NCBI GenBank assembly: GCA_025965815.1
Contig: JAOPWF010000779.1
Coordinates: forward strand, 1-16,007
Reading direction: 5' to 3'
DNA: 16,007 bases
From: Mycobacterium sp.
GTDB lineage: Bacteria > Actinomycetota > Actinomycetes > Mycobacteriales > Mycobacteriaceae
Numbering within the stretch: position 1 is the first letter of the stretch; every line of letters starts with the position of its first letter. A program made the translations under genes and the position numbers. The notes below the pieces were generated by a model. It had not been told where the DNA came from and ran no database searches. It was given only the letters and a program-made list of their open reading frames with translations. This document shows, in pieces, positions 1 through 6,883 of the stretch.

Positions 1-175
1 TGTCGGGGGCGTCTGGAGTGCGCTTCTGTCATCTGTTCTGCTCTTCGGTGGATACCCCGCATTCCGCCGTCTAAAGGCTAACGCCTCACCGTCCCACCGG
101 ACCACGTCAACGGGCCGCGACCTGGCAATAGCCCACGCTACGCCCGGGTACCCACGGGCGCGGCCGATCGCGGCG
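1..175. other. non-coding stretch left of the EcsC-like gene
   Basis: I see no convincing coding region here. On the minus strand TAGCCT (positions 80 down to 75) fits the mycobacterial -10 pattern TANNNT and could start a leftward transcript leaving the window. If the M. tuberculosis order holds, where kgd (Rv1248c) lies beyond Rv1249c on the same strand, that gene would be the candidate, but its coding sequence is not in this window. A GC-rich, partly self-complementary stretch follows the stop of the neighbouring gene (about 140-175). It has no T-tract, so I do not call a terminator. Confidence 0.4.
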
Positions 176-925
176 CTAGGCGTCGGACCGCAGCGACGGC
201 AGTGCGTGCAGGGCCACCGGCCACCGCGGGGGCGGTGGGCCGAACGCCTTGCGAGCGTTGGCGATGATGCGCTTGCCCATCACCCTGTTGCCGCCGGCGC
301 CGATGACGGCGCCGATGCCCATCGGCAGTATCTTCCCGAACGCGATCGCACCGCGCCGCAGCGCGTACTTCTTGGCGAAGTACCTCAGCAGCCGCGAGTT
401 CAGTTGCGACACCGCAGGCAGCGGCAGCGTTGCCGCTCCGTCACTGAGCCACGCGCCGCTGGTGCGGCCGTGGCCGACCAGGTCCGCGATGGCGCGCTTG
501 CTGTCCTCGCCGACCAGCACCGACAGCACCAGGGCGCGACGGCGCTCGCGGTGATCGGCCGGGATTCCGTAGACCTCCGCGACGGCCAGCACGAAGACGG
601 CGGTGGCCTCCAGAAACACGACGGTCTCGCCGGCCACCGTGGACAGCGCCACCAGCGTCCCGATTCCGGGGAACGCGGCGGCCGAGCCGACGGCGGCACC
701 GCTGGCCATCACGGCCGCCAGGTAGTGCTTTTCCAGCTTCGACACGATCTCGGCCGGGGTCGCATCCGGGTTGGCGTGGCGAAGTCGCTCGACGTAGGCC
801 TTGATCGCGGGTCCCTGCACCCGCGTGCCCCGTTCGATGATCTGCGAGAGTGCCCGTGCCGCCGCGCCCGGATGGTCATCGACGGTAGCGGGCAGCTGAC
901 CTTTGGTGCTGGACCCGGCGTTCAT
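176..925 (-). CDS. EcsC-family-like membrane-associated protein (Rv1249c-like position)
   Basis: A 249-residue protein of unknown biochemical role. The ATG at 925 is preceded by GGAGG (931-935) five bases upstream, which settles the start. A hydrophilic N-terminus of about 68 residues is followed by small-residue-rich hydrophobic stretches at roughly 70-90 (GSAAAFPGIGTLVALST) and 95-120. A C-terminal block (FGKILPMGIGAVIGAGGN, then an A-rich basic helix ending KAFG) resembles the C-terminal Gly/Asn signature of EcsC-family proteins. The sequence therefore suggests membrane association without a classical signal peptide. In M. tuberculosis the gene next to the Rv1250 exporter, Rv1249c, is annotated as a possible membrane protein of similar size; that match is from memory. 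It is divergent from the exporter at 1069, sharing a 143-bp control region. The family assignment is tentative and no catalytic motif is visible. Confidence 0.7.
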   Translation of the reverse strand: MNAGSSTKGQLPATVDDHPGAAARALSQIIERGTRVQGPAIKAYVERLRHANPDATPAEIVSKLEKHYLAAVMASGAAVGSAAAFPGIGTLVALSTVAGETVVFLEATAVFVLAVAEVYGIPADHRERRRALVLSVLVGEDSKRAIADLVGHGRTSGAWLSDGAATLPLPAVSQLNSRLLRYFAKKYALRRGAIAFGKILPMGIGAVIGAGGNRVMGKRIIANARKAFGPPPPRWPVALHALPSLRSDA

Positions 926-956
926 CGCGGCCTCCTGTTGCGACTGGCGTGCCTCA

Positions 957-962
957 AGGCTA
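957..962 (-). promoter_or_regulatory. candidate -10 element for the EcsC-like gene
   Basis: Minus-strand TAGCCT (962 down to 957) matches TANNNT. A start near 950 would give a leader of about 25 nt containing the GGAGG ribosome site at 931-935. No good -35 is visible at 17-18 nt, which is common for SigA promoters in mycobacteria. This rests on the pattern and spacing only. Confidence 0.35.
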
Positions 963-998
963 TCTGCTGTTCAACGAATGGAACCGGGTGCGGGGTGC

Positions 999-1024
999 CC
1001 GACAGTGACGCCTGTCACTGTCGG
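999..1024. promoter_or_regulatory. perfect 11-bp inverted repeat, candidate operator between divergent genes
   Basis: CCGACAGTGAC (999-1009), a 4-nt spacer GCCT, and GTCACTGTCGG (1014-1024) form a perfect dyad. It lies between the leftward EcsC-like gene and the rightward Bcr/CflA-type exporter, 45 bp before the exporter's ATG. Length and symmetry fit a dimeric TetR- or GntR-type operator. It does not resemble the ATGT...ACAT pattern known for PadR sites. It has no T-tract and sits upstream of both genes, so a terminator is unlikely. The binding protein is unknown. Confidence 0.6.
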
Positions 1025-1068
1025 TGAGGCGGGGAAGGATTTCTCGACGCGCGACGCTGACGGGTTGC

Positions 1069-2367
1069 ATGGCAACATCGCCCGCTGTGAAGGTGACTAT
1101 CGACGGAACTTCGACAGGGTCCGGGCCGGCCGACCCTGCCCCGACCGCGCCCGGCCGGGGCAGGATGATCGTGATTCTCGGTGCGCTGGTCGCCCTCGGG
1201 CCGCTGACCATCGACATGTATCTGCCTGCGCTGCCGAGGATCGCCGATGAACTGTCGGTGTCCTCGTCGGTGGCGCAGCTGACGCTGACCGGCACGCTGG
1301 CCGGGTTGGCCATCGGGCAGCTGATCGTCGGTCCGCTGTCGGACTCGCTGGGCCGCAGGCGGCCGCTGATGGCCGGCATCGTGCTGCACATGCTGGCGTC
1401 GGTGCTGTGCGTGCTGGCGCCCAATATCGCCGTCTTGGGGGTGGCCCGGGCCTTGCAGGGCATGGGTGCCGCTGCGGCGATGGTGGTCGCGATCGCCGTG
1501 GTCGGTGACCTCTTCGCGGACTCCGTTGCGGCGACAGTGCTCTCGCGGCTGATGCTGGTGCTCGGCGTGGCGCCCGTCGTCGCCCCCTCACTCGGCGCGG
1601 CCGTACTGCTGCACGCCTCGTGGCACTGGGTGTTCGCCGTTCTGGTGCTCCTCGCCGGGGCGTTGCTGCTGGTCGCGGCGCTGGCGCTGCCCGAGACCCT
1701 GCCACCCGCGCACCGGCGGCCGCTGCGGGTGCGCGGCATCGCGGCGACGTATCTGGGGCTGTTGCGGGACCTGAAGTTCGTGATCCTGGTGCTGGTCGCC
1801 GCGCTGGGCATGGCGGGGCTGTTCGCGTACATCGCCGGGGCGTCGTTCGTCCTGCAGGGCCACTACGGGCTTGATCAGCAGACCTTCGCGCTGGTGTTCG
1901 GCGCCGGAGCGGTGGCGCTGATCGGCGCTACACAACTCAACGTGCTGCTGCTGAAGCGGTTCTCCCCCCAGCGCATCGTGTTGTGGGCGCTGGTGGCGTC
2001 CGCGCTGGCGAGTTTCGTCTTCGTAGGCCTCGCCGGGTCACACACCGGCGGGTTGCCGGGCTTCATCCTGCCGATCTGGGCGATCCTCGCCGCGATGGGT
2101 GTGGTGATTCCGAATGCGCCCGCGGTCGCGCTGTCCCGGCATCCCGAGGCATCCGGGACGTCGGCGGCCCTGCTGGGTGCCGCACAGTTCGGCCTGGGTG
2201 CGGCGGTCGCTCCGCTGGTCGGGGTGCTCGGCAATGACGAGTTCGCCCTGGCGATTGTGATGACCACCGGTGCGGTGATCGCGCTGCTGGCGTTCCTGAC
2301 GGTGGGTGCGCCCGCGGACGACGACGTGCAGGAGCGCGACGAGGACGCCGTACCCGAACCGGTCTGA
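1069..2367 (+). CDS. Bcr/CflA-family MFS drug exporter (DHA1)
   Basis: A 432-residue inner-membrane proton-driven exporter, probably for drugs or small metabolites. After about 32 hydrophilic residues, TM1 runs into LGPLTIDMYLPALP, the sequence typical of Bcr/CflA transporters. It is followed by QLTLTGTLAGLAIGQ and the MFS motif A, GPLSDSLGRRRPL, in the loop between TM2 and TM3. About twelve hydrophobic segments follow, and the C-terminus is short and acidic (ADDDVQERDEDAVPEP). I start at ATG 1069. An in-frame GTG at 1024 overlaps the last base of the palindrome and would add an unlikely Arg-rich leader. GTG 1087 is another possibility, because no strong ribosome site precedes 1069. The gene is divergent from the EcsC-like gene and is followed after 138 bp by the PadR gene. 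The palindrome at 999-1024 suggests specific regulation. The substrate cannot be told from sequence. Confidence 0.88.
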   Translation: MATSPAVKVTIDGTSTGSGPADPAPTAPGRGRMIVILGALVALGPLTIDMYLPALPRIADELSVSSSVAQLTLTGTLAGLAIGQLIVGPLSDSLGRRRPLMAGIVLHMLASVLCVLAPNIAVLGVARALQGMGAAAAMVVAIAVVGDLFADSVAATVLSRLMLVLGVAPVVAPSLGAAVLLHASWHWVFAVLVLLAGALLLVAALALPETLPPAHRRPLRVRGIAATYLGLLRDLKFVILVLVAALGMAGLFAYIAGASFVLQGHYGLDQQTFALVFGAGAVALIGATQLNVLLLKRFSPQRIVLWALVASALASFVFVGLAGSHTGGLPGFILPIWAILAAMGVVIPNAPAVALSRHPEASGTSAALLGAAQFGLGAAVAPLVGVLGNDEFALAIVMTTGAVIALLAFLTVGAPADDDVQERDEDAVPEPV

Positions 2368-2406
2368 CGACCGGGCGCATCCCGGGTGTGATGCGGTCCG
2401 CGCCGA

Positions 2407-2489
2407 TTTGTCGGCGGTTCGGTGAGTCCGTACCGTCGCCTGGATTACTCCGGGCCGAATAGTCGACCCGGACTACGGCTGCCGACAAA
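2407..2489. promoter_or_regulatory. nested inverted repeats upstream of the PadR gene (candidate auto-operator)
   Basis: Two dyads are nested here. The outer pair is TTTGTCGGC (2407-2415) and GCCGACAAA (2481-2489), perfect 9-bp arms about 65 nt apart. The inner pair is TACTCCGGG (2446-2454) and CCCGGACTA (2467-2475), 8 of 9 bases paired with a 12-nt spacer. The left outer arm covers a candidate -35, the inner dyad lies at the predicted transcription start, and the right outer arm ends just before the ribosome site of the PadR gene. PadR repressors commonly bind their own promoters, so autoregulation is the obvious inference. The true binding sites are unproven. Confidence 0.5.
2408..2436 (+). 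promoter_or_regulatory. candidate promoter of the PadR-exporter operon
   Basis: TTGTCG (2408-2413) and TACCGT (2431-2436) are separated by exactly 17 bp. They match the -35 consensus at 4 of 6 and the -10 consensus at 3 of 6 bases. Transcription would start near 2443, giving a leader of about 60 nt before GTG 2506. The element overlaps the outer inverted repeat. It is a pattern match only. Confidence 0.35.
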
Positions 2490-2505
2490 CGGGGCGGAGC
2501 GGTGC

Positions 2506-3108
2506 GTGGCGTATCGGCTGAGTGCGTTGGGTATCTCGGTGCTGGCATTGCTGCGCACGCGGCCGATGCACGGCTACGAGATGTTCCAGACGCTGATTGC
2601 CAGGCGCGACGACCGGATCGTCAAGGTGCGGCCCGGATCGCTGTATCACGTCGTCTCCCGGCTGGCCGAAGAGAAGCTGATCCGTCCGACGGGCACCGGC
2701 CGCGATGGAAAGCGGCCCGAGCGCACCACGTTCGAGATCACGCAGGCCGGCACGGCCGCCCTGACCGAGCGGGTGCGGGAACTGGTGGCCACGCCGGTCA
2801 ATGAGTTCCCGCAGTTCGTGGTCGCGCTGGCCGAAATTCACCACCTTGACACGCACACCGCGGTGGCCGCGGTGCGCAGCCGGATATCGGCACTGGACGA
2901 CAGCGTCGCAGAGCTGCGGGCTCTGCAGGATGCGAGCACCGCACCCGGTATCCATCTGGTTGCGCTGGAATACTTGCTGGCGACGACACAGGCCAAGGTC
3001 ACGTGGCTGCGGGAGTTTGTCGACTCGTTGCAGTCGGGACGGTTGCACTGGCATCACGCCGCAGCACCCGACACCATCGTGGTGGGCCGAAGCGAGGTGG
3101 GGATATGA
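2506..3108 (+). CDS. PadR-family transcriptional regulator
   Basis: A 200-residue DNA-binding regulator. The N-terminal winged helix-turn-helix is clear: [20 protein letters not shown] (6-24), then [19 protein letters not shown] as the recognition-helix region (41-59), then the wing and [14 protein letters not shown] (73-86). The rest (about 90-190) is helical and fits the C-terminal dimerisation domain of the longer PadR subfamily. I chose GTG 2506 because GGAG (2496-2499) stands six bases before it and the protein then begins right at the wHTH. An upstream in-frame GTG at 2422 would add 28 residues unlike the family. The stop overlaps the next gene's start as ATGA, so regulator and exporter are co-translated. 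PadR proteins often repress an adjacent efflux gene and are released by the drug itself; that is the likely role here. Confidence 0.9.
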   Translation: MAYRLSALGISVLALLRTRPMHGYEMFQTLIARRDDRIVKVRPGSLYHVVSRLAEEKLIRPTGTGRDGKRPERTTFEITQAGTAALTERVRELVATPVNEFPQFVVALAEIHHLDTHTAVAAVRSRISALDDSVAELRALQDASTAPGIHLVALEYLLATTQAKVTWLREFVDSLQSGRLHWHHAAAPDTIVVGRSEVGI

Positions 3109-5528
3109 CGGCGTCGAAGGTTATGGGGCGGATTCGGGTGCCGCCCGGCAAGAACGCAGACACCCCTCCTGGGAATCCGTGGAACGCCCTCTGGGCGATG
3201 ATGGTCGGCTTTTTCATGATCCTCGTCGACTCGACCATCGTGGCGGTCGCCAATCCGAGCATCATGGACGCGCTCAAGATCACCGATTACAGCGCGGTGA
3301 TCTGGGTGACCAGCGCCTACCTGCTGGCCTACGCGGTTCCGCTGTTAGTGGCCGGCCGGCTCGGTGACCGGTTCGGCCCCAAGAACCTCTACCTGATCGG
3401 TCTGGCCGTCTTCACGCTGTCTTCGTTGTGGTGCGGACTGGCGGGCAGCATCGAAATGCTCGTGGCCGCCCGGGTGGTCCAGGGCATCGGGGCGGGGCTG
3501 CTCACCCCGCAGACCTTGTCGGCCATCACCCGGATCTTCCCGCCCCAGCGGCGCGGTGTGGCGATGAGTGTCTGGGGCGCCACCGCGGGCGTCGCCACCC
3601 TGGTCGGGCCGCTGGCCGGCGGAGTGCTGGTCGACCACCTGGGCTGGGAGTGGATCTTCTTCGTCAACGTCCCGATCGGCGTCATCGGCCTGGGCCTGGC
3701 CGTGTGGTTGATCCCGGTGCTGCCGACCAACAAGCACGGCTTCGACCCGCTCGGCGTCGTCTTGTCCGGGGTCGGCATGTTCCTGGTGGTCTACGGACTG
3801 CAGGAGGGCCCGTCGCACAACTGGTCGCCGTGGATCTGGGCCACCATCGCCGGTGGCGTGGCGTCCATGGTGGCGTTCGTCTACTGGCAGTCGGTGAACA
3901 AGAACGAGCCGCTCATTCCGCTGAGCATCTTCCGCGACCGGGACTTCAGCCTGTCCAACGTCGGGATCGGGGTGATCGGCTTCGTCGTCACGGCGATGAT
4001 CCTGCCGGTGATGTTCTACACCCAGGCGGTGTGCGGGCTCTCGCCAACGCGATCGGCACTGATCACCGCTCCGATGGCGATCGCCACCGGGGTGCTCGCG
4101 CCGGTGGTGGGCCGGATCGTCGACCGGTCCCATCCGCGGCCCATCATCGGCTTCGGCTTCTCCGTCCTGGCGATCGCACTGACCTGGCTGTCGATCGAGA
4201 TGACGCCGACGACGCCGATCTGGCGGCTGCTGCTGCCGCTCACCGCGATGGGCGTGGGGATGGCGTTCATCTGGGCGCCGCTGGCCGCCACCGCGACCCG
4301 CAACCTGCCGCCGCATCTGGCCGGGGCCGGCTCGGGTGTGTACAACGCGACCCGGCAGGTCGGGTCGGTGCTCGGCAGCGCGAGCATGGCCGCGTTCATG
4401 GCGTCGCGGATCAGCGCCGAGCTGCCGTCCGCACCCGGCGGAGCGCAGCGCCCGGAGGGTGCGGTGCGGCAGCTGCCGGCCTTCCTGCACGAGCCGTTCT
4501 CGTCGGCGCTGGCGCAGTCCCTGCTGCTGCCGGCGTTCGTGGCGCTGTTCGGAGTGGTCGTGGCGCTGTTCCTGGTCGGTTTCGCCCGACCGGGCACGGA
4601 TGCCCCGGAGCCCCGCCGACCGGACTCGGGCAGGGGCGGCTACCGCAACGCCGACCCCCGCTCGGAGTCCCGCACCGAGCGGATCCCGGTCGTCGGATCT
4701 GTCGGCCGCTACGACGACGGAGCCTACCGTCGGCCCGAATACGCCGGGCGCCCAGGCCACTTCGATGCCGATGACTATGGCGACGACGATTTCGTCGATG
4801 ACGACGACTATGTGGAATACACCGTGTCGGTCCCGGAGCCCGCGCGTCCGGATGTCGTCGCCGATGACGGAGCCCCGCCGGACGAGGCCGACACCGCACC
4901 AATGGCGGCGCGCGTCGAGCATCCGCCCAGTGCACCGGAGGACACATGGCACGGGGGGCACCAGCCGCTTGCGGGGGACTTGCTGGACGACGCGGCGCCG
5001 CAACAACCGGCTGCCGAGCCGGTCGTCGAGAGCACACCGCCGCGCGCGGAGCCGTGGCGCAGCGAACAGGTGCAGTCGTGGCGCAGCGAGAAGATCGAGC
5101 CATGGCACAGCCTGTTCGACGACCTACCGCCCAAGCGGACCGTCGAGCCGATCGGTTTCGCCCACAACGGCTTTCACGTCGACTCCGAAGAGCGGTTCCG
5201 TCCGGTCAGCGACTTCGGGCCCCCCGCCCGTGATGAGAACGGGTCATCGCCCCACTCCCTCGACGACTACCGCGGCGAGCCCCTCGGGGGCGACTACCGG
5301 TCGCCGTCGCGTCACGAACTCCCCGACGATCACGGCGACGCCGGCGCCCACTATCCGTCGGACAGGGAGGCCACCCACCACCGTCCCTCGGCGGGCGGCG
5401 CGTCCCGTCATCAGCTGCCCGACGAGGAACCGGAGCCGTACCCGCCACGGCCCGAAGCCCGGCACTACCGGGATGAATCCGACGACCCGTCGACGTACGG
5501 CAGGCACTCAATGCGGCGCACCGACTAG
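3105..5528 (+). CDS. DHA2-type MFS drug exporter with long acidic C-terminal tail (Rv1250-like)
   Basis: An 807-residue transporter. Residues 25-494 form an EmrB/QacA-type MFS domain of about 14 membrane segments. Visible motifs are the TM1 signature [13 protein letters not shown] (41-53), motif [12 protein letters not shown] (84-94), [16 protein letters not shown] (124-139) and the antiporter motif C around GPLAGG (168-173) followed by [12 protein letters not shown] (181-192). Residues 495-807 are hydrophilic, with an acidic cluster ([17 protein letters not shown]), Pro, Arg and His, and three 8-residue repeats. Such a tail is unusual; by memory, M. tuberculosis Rv1250 has only 579 residues. 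ATG 3105 overlaps the PadR stop (ATGA) and follows a GAGGTGGGG purine stretch. An ATG at 3123 is possible. The gene converges on the FAD dehydrogenase, sharing CTAG for both stops. It is likely a drug or lipid exporter repressed by the coupled PadR; the tail may bind a partner on the cytoplasmic side. Confidence 0.88.
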   Translation: MTASKVMGRIRVPPGKNADTPPGNPWNALWAMMVGFFMILVDSTIVAVANPSIMDALKITDYSAVIWVTSAYLLAYAVPLLVAGRLGDRFGPKNLYLIGLAVFTLSSLWCGLAGSIEMLVAARVVQGIGAGLLTPQTLSAITRIFPPQRRGVAMSVWGATAGVATLVGPLAGGVLVDHLGWEWIFFVNVPIGVIGLGLAVWLIPVLPTNKHGFDPLGVVLSGVGMFLVVYGLQEGPSHNWSPWIWATIAGGVASMVAFVYWQSVNKNEPLIPLSIFRDRDFSLSNVGIGVIGFVVTAMILPVMFYTQAVCGLSPTRSALITAPMAIATGVLAPVVGRIVDRSHPRPIIGFGFSVLAIALTWLSIEMTPTTPIWRLLLPLTAMGVGMAFIWAPLAATATRNLPPHLAGAGSGVYNATRQVGSVLGSASMAAFMASRISAELPSAPGGAQRPEGAVRQLPAFLHEPFSSALAQSLLLPAFVALFGVVVALFLVGFARPGTDAPEPRRPDSGRGGYRNADPRSESRTERIPVVGSVGRYDDGAYRRPEYAGRPGHFDADDYGDDDFVDDDDYVEYTVSVPEPARPDVVADDGAPPDEADTAPMAARVEHPPSAPEDTWHGGHQPLAGDLLDDAAPQQPAAEPVVESTPPRAEPWRSEQVQSWRSEKIEPWHSLFDDLPPKRTVEPIGFAHNGFHVDSEERFRPVSDFGPPARDENGSSPHSLDDYRGEPLGGDYRSPSRHELPDDHGDAGAHYPSDREATHHRPSAGGASRHQLPDEEPEPYPPRPEARHYRDESDDPSTYGRHSMRRTD
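5049..5120 (+). repeat. three 24-bp tandem units encoding 8-residue repeats in the exporter tail
   Basis: Units at 5049-5072, 5073-5096 and 5097-5120 encode [16 protein letters not shown] and EPWHSLFD (residues 649-672). The core GTGGCGCAGCGA is identical in the first two units (5054-5065 and 5078-5089), and the third is diverged. The repeat keeps frame. It looks like a recent small duplication of a Trp-containing linear motif in a disordered tail. Confidence 0.7.
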
Positions 5529-6883
5529 CCGAAAAGCACTGCGGCGTTGAGGTATCCGAAAGGGTCGAACGCGGCCTTGACCGTGCGCATGGCGGCGATG
5601 TCACCGTCGTCGCGCGACATCCCGACATAGTCGCGTTTGCGGCTGCCGACGCCGTGCTCGGAGCTGACATTTCCACCGCTGCGCGCGATCAATTCCATCA
5701 TCGCGGCATACAGGGCACCCTCGCGCTCGCCATCGAGTGCGCAGCGCAGCACGTTGAGGTGCAGGTTGCCCTCGCCGACATGACCGAAGAGCACGGGGAT
5801 CGCATTGGGTTCGTGCATGGCGATCAGTTCGGCCGACTCGGCGGCGAATGTCTCGATCGCCGAAAGCGGAAGCGACACATCGAACTTCAGTGGCGGCCCG
5901 TACACGCCGAGGATCTCGGTGACCGACTCACGCACCCGCCACAGCCGCTGCTGAGCGTTCGCGTCCACCCCGACCGCCGGTTCGCCGCACAGTTCGACAC
6001 GCTCCAGCGCGTCGGCGAGTTCCTCGGTCTGGTCGCGCTCGCCGGCCAGCTCGACCAGCAGGAGCCACGCCGCGTCGACCGGGGCCGGCACGCCGAGGTA
6101 CTCGGCGGTCACCGCGGCGCCGCGGGCGTCGATGAGCTCCAGAGCGGCGATGCCGTCCAGGTCACGGAACGTCCTGCCGGCGGCGATCAGCGCGGACAGG
6201 TCGGCGAACCCGCACACCGCCGTCACGCGGTGCGGGGGTGTCGGATGCAGCCGCAGTTCCAGGGCGGTGATGACACCCAGCGTGCCTTCGGCGCCGACGA
6301 ACAACGAGGCCAGGTCATAGCCGGTGTTGTCGCTGCGGACGTGGCTGTGCCTGCGCAGCAAGGACCCGTCCGGCAGCGCGACGTCGAGCCCGACCACCTG
6401 CTCGCCCATGCTCCCGTAGCGCACCGTGTGCAGGCCGCCGGCGTTCGTCGACGCCATGCCGCCGACCGTCGCGGTGTCGCGGGACGCCAGGTCGACACCG
6501 AACAGCAGTCCCACTTTCGCGGCGGCGTGCTGCAATGCCGCCGCCGTCACCCCGGCGCCGACCTGGATACGCCGCTCGGCGGTATCGATGTCGCCGATCT
6601 CGGTGAGCCGTTCGGTCGACAGCAGCACGTCGTCGTGCTCGGGCACCGTGCCGGCCACCAGGGACGTCCGGCCACCTTGCACGGTGATGTGTGCCCCGGC
6701 GTCGCGGCAGGCCCGCAGCACGGCGGCCACCTCGTCGGCGGTGCCGGGCCGCACCAGCGCGCTGGCCTTTCCGGAGTACCTACCGGTGTGGTCGACACTG
6801 CGGCCGGCCAGCACGTCGGCGTCGGTGCTGACATGAGCGGACCCGACGATCGCGGACAGCCGGTCGGTCAGGGTCTCGCTCAT
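5525..6883 (-). CDS. FAD-linked 2-hydroxyacid dehydrogenase (D-lactate/D-2-hydroxyglutarate/GlcD type)
   Basis: A 452-residue flavoenzyme expected to oxidise a D-2-hydroxy acid to the 2-oxo acid. The N-terminal half is an FAD_binding_4 (PCMH) domain: [17 protein letters not shown] (43-59), [10 protein letters not shown] (69-78), [14 protein letters not shown] (137-150) and [11 protein letters not shown] (196-206). The C-terminal half is an FAD-oxidase C domain with the substrate/metal residues seen in this family: KFDVSLP (333-339), GHVGEGNLH (367-375) and SSEHGVG (407-413). The end, [13 protein letters not shown], is a variant of the usual DP.g.lNPGk. All expected motifs are present, so the enzyme looks active. 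Its ATG overlaps the stop of the upstream helicase gene (ATGA) and has no clear ribosome site, suggesting translational coupling. M. tuberculosis Rv1257c is a similar oxidoreductase, but by memory it lies beside cyp130. The exact substrate is uncertain. Confidence 0.87.
   Translation of the reverse strand: MSETLTDRLSAIVGSAHVSTDADVLAGRSVDHTGRYSGKASALVRPGTADEVAAVLRACRDAGAHITVQGGRTSLVAGTVPEHDDVLLSTERLTEIGDIDTAERRIQVGAGVTAAALQHAAAKVGLLFGVDLASRDTATVGGMASTNAGGLHTVRYGSMGEQVVGLDVALPDGSLLRRHSHVRSDNTGYDLASLFVGAEGTLGVITALELRLHPTPPHRVTAVCGFADLSALIAAGRTFRDLDGIAALELIDARGAAVTAEYLGVPAPVDAAWLLLVELAGERDQTEELADALERVELCGEPAVGVDANAQQRLWRVRESVTEILGVYGPPLKFDVSLPLSAIETFAAESAELIAMHEPNAIPVLFGHVGEGNLHLNVLRCALDGEREGALYAAMMELIARSGGNVSSEHGVGSRKRDYVGMSRDDGDIAAMRTVKAAFDPFGYLNAAVLFG

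Noticed and set aside
1024..1068. Earlier GTG start for the Bcr/CflA-type exporter
   Set aside because: The GTG lies on the last base of the perfect palindrome and would add an Arg-rich segment unlike the N-termini of Bcr/CflA transporters.
2371..2385. CCGGG-CGCAT-CCCGG hairpin just after the Bcr/CflA-type exporter stop, considered as a terminator
   Set aside because: The stem is only 5 bp and no T-tract follows, so it cannot be called an intrinsic terminator.
3345..5108. Long open frame of 587 codons on the minus strand, antisense to the DHA2 exporter
   Set aside because: Its translation is dominated by Arg, His, Gln and Asp with no domain signature. It is the usual by-product of GC-rich codon bias opposite a real gene.
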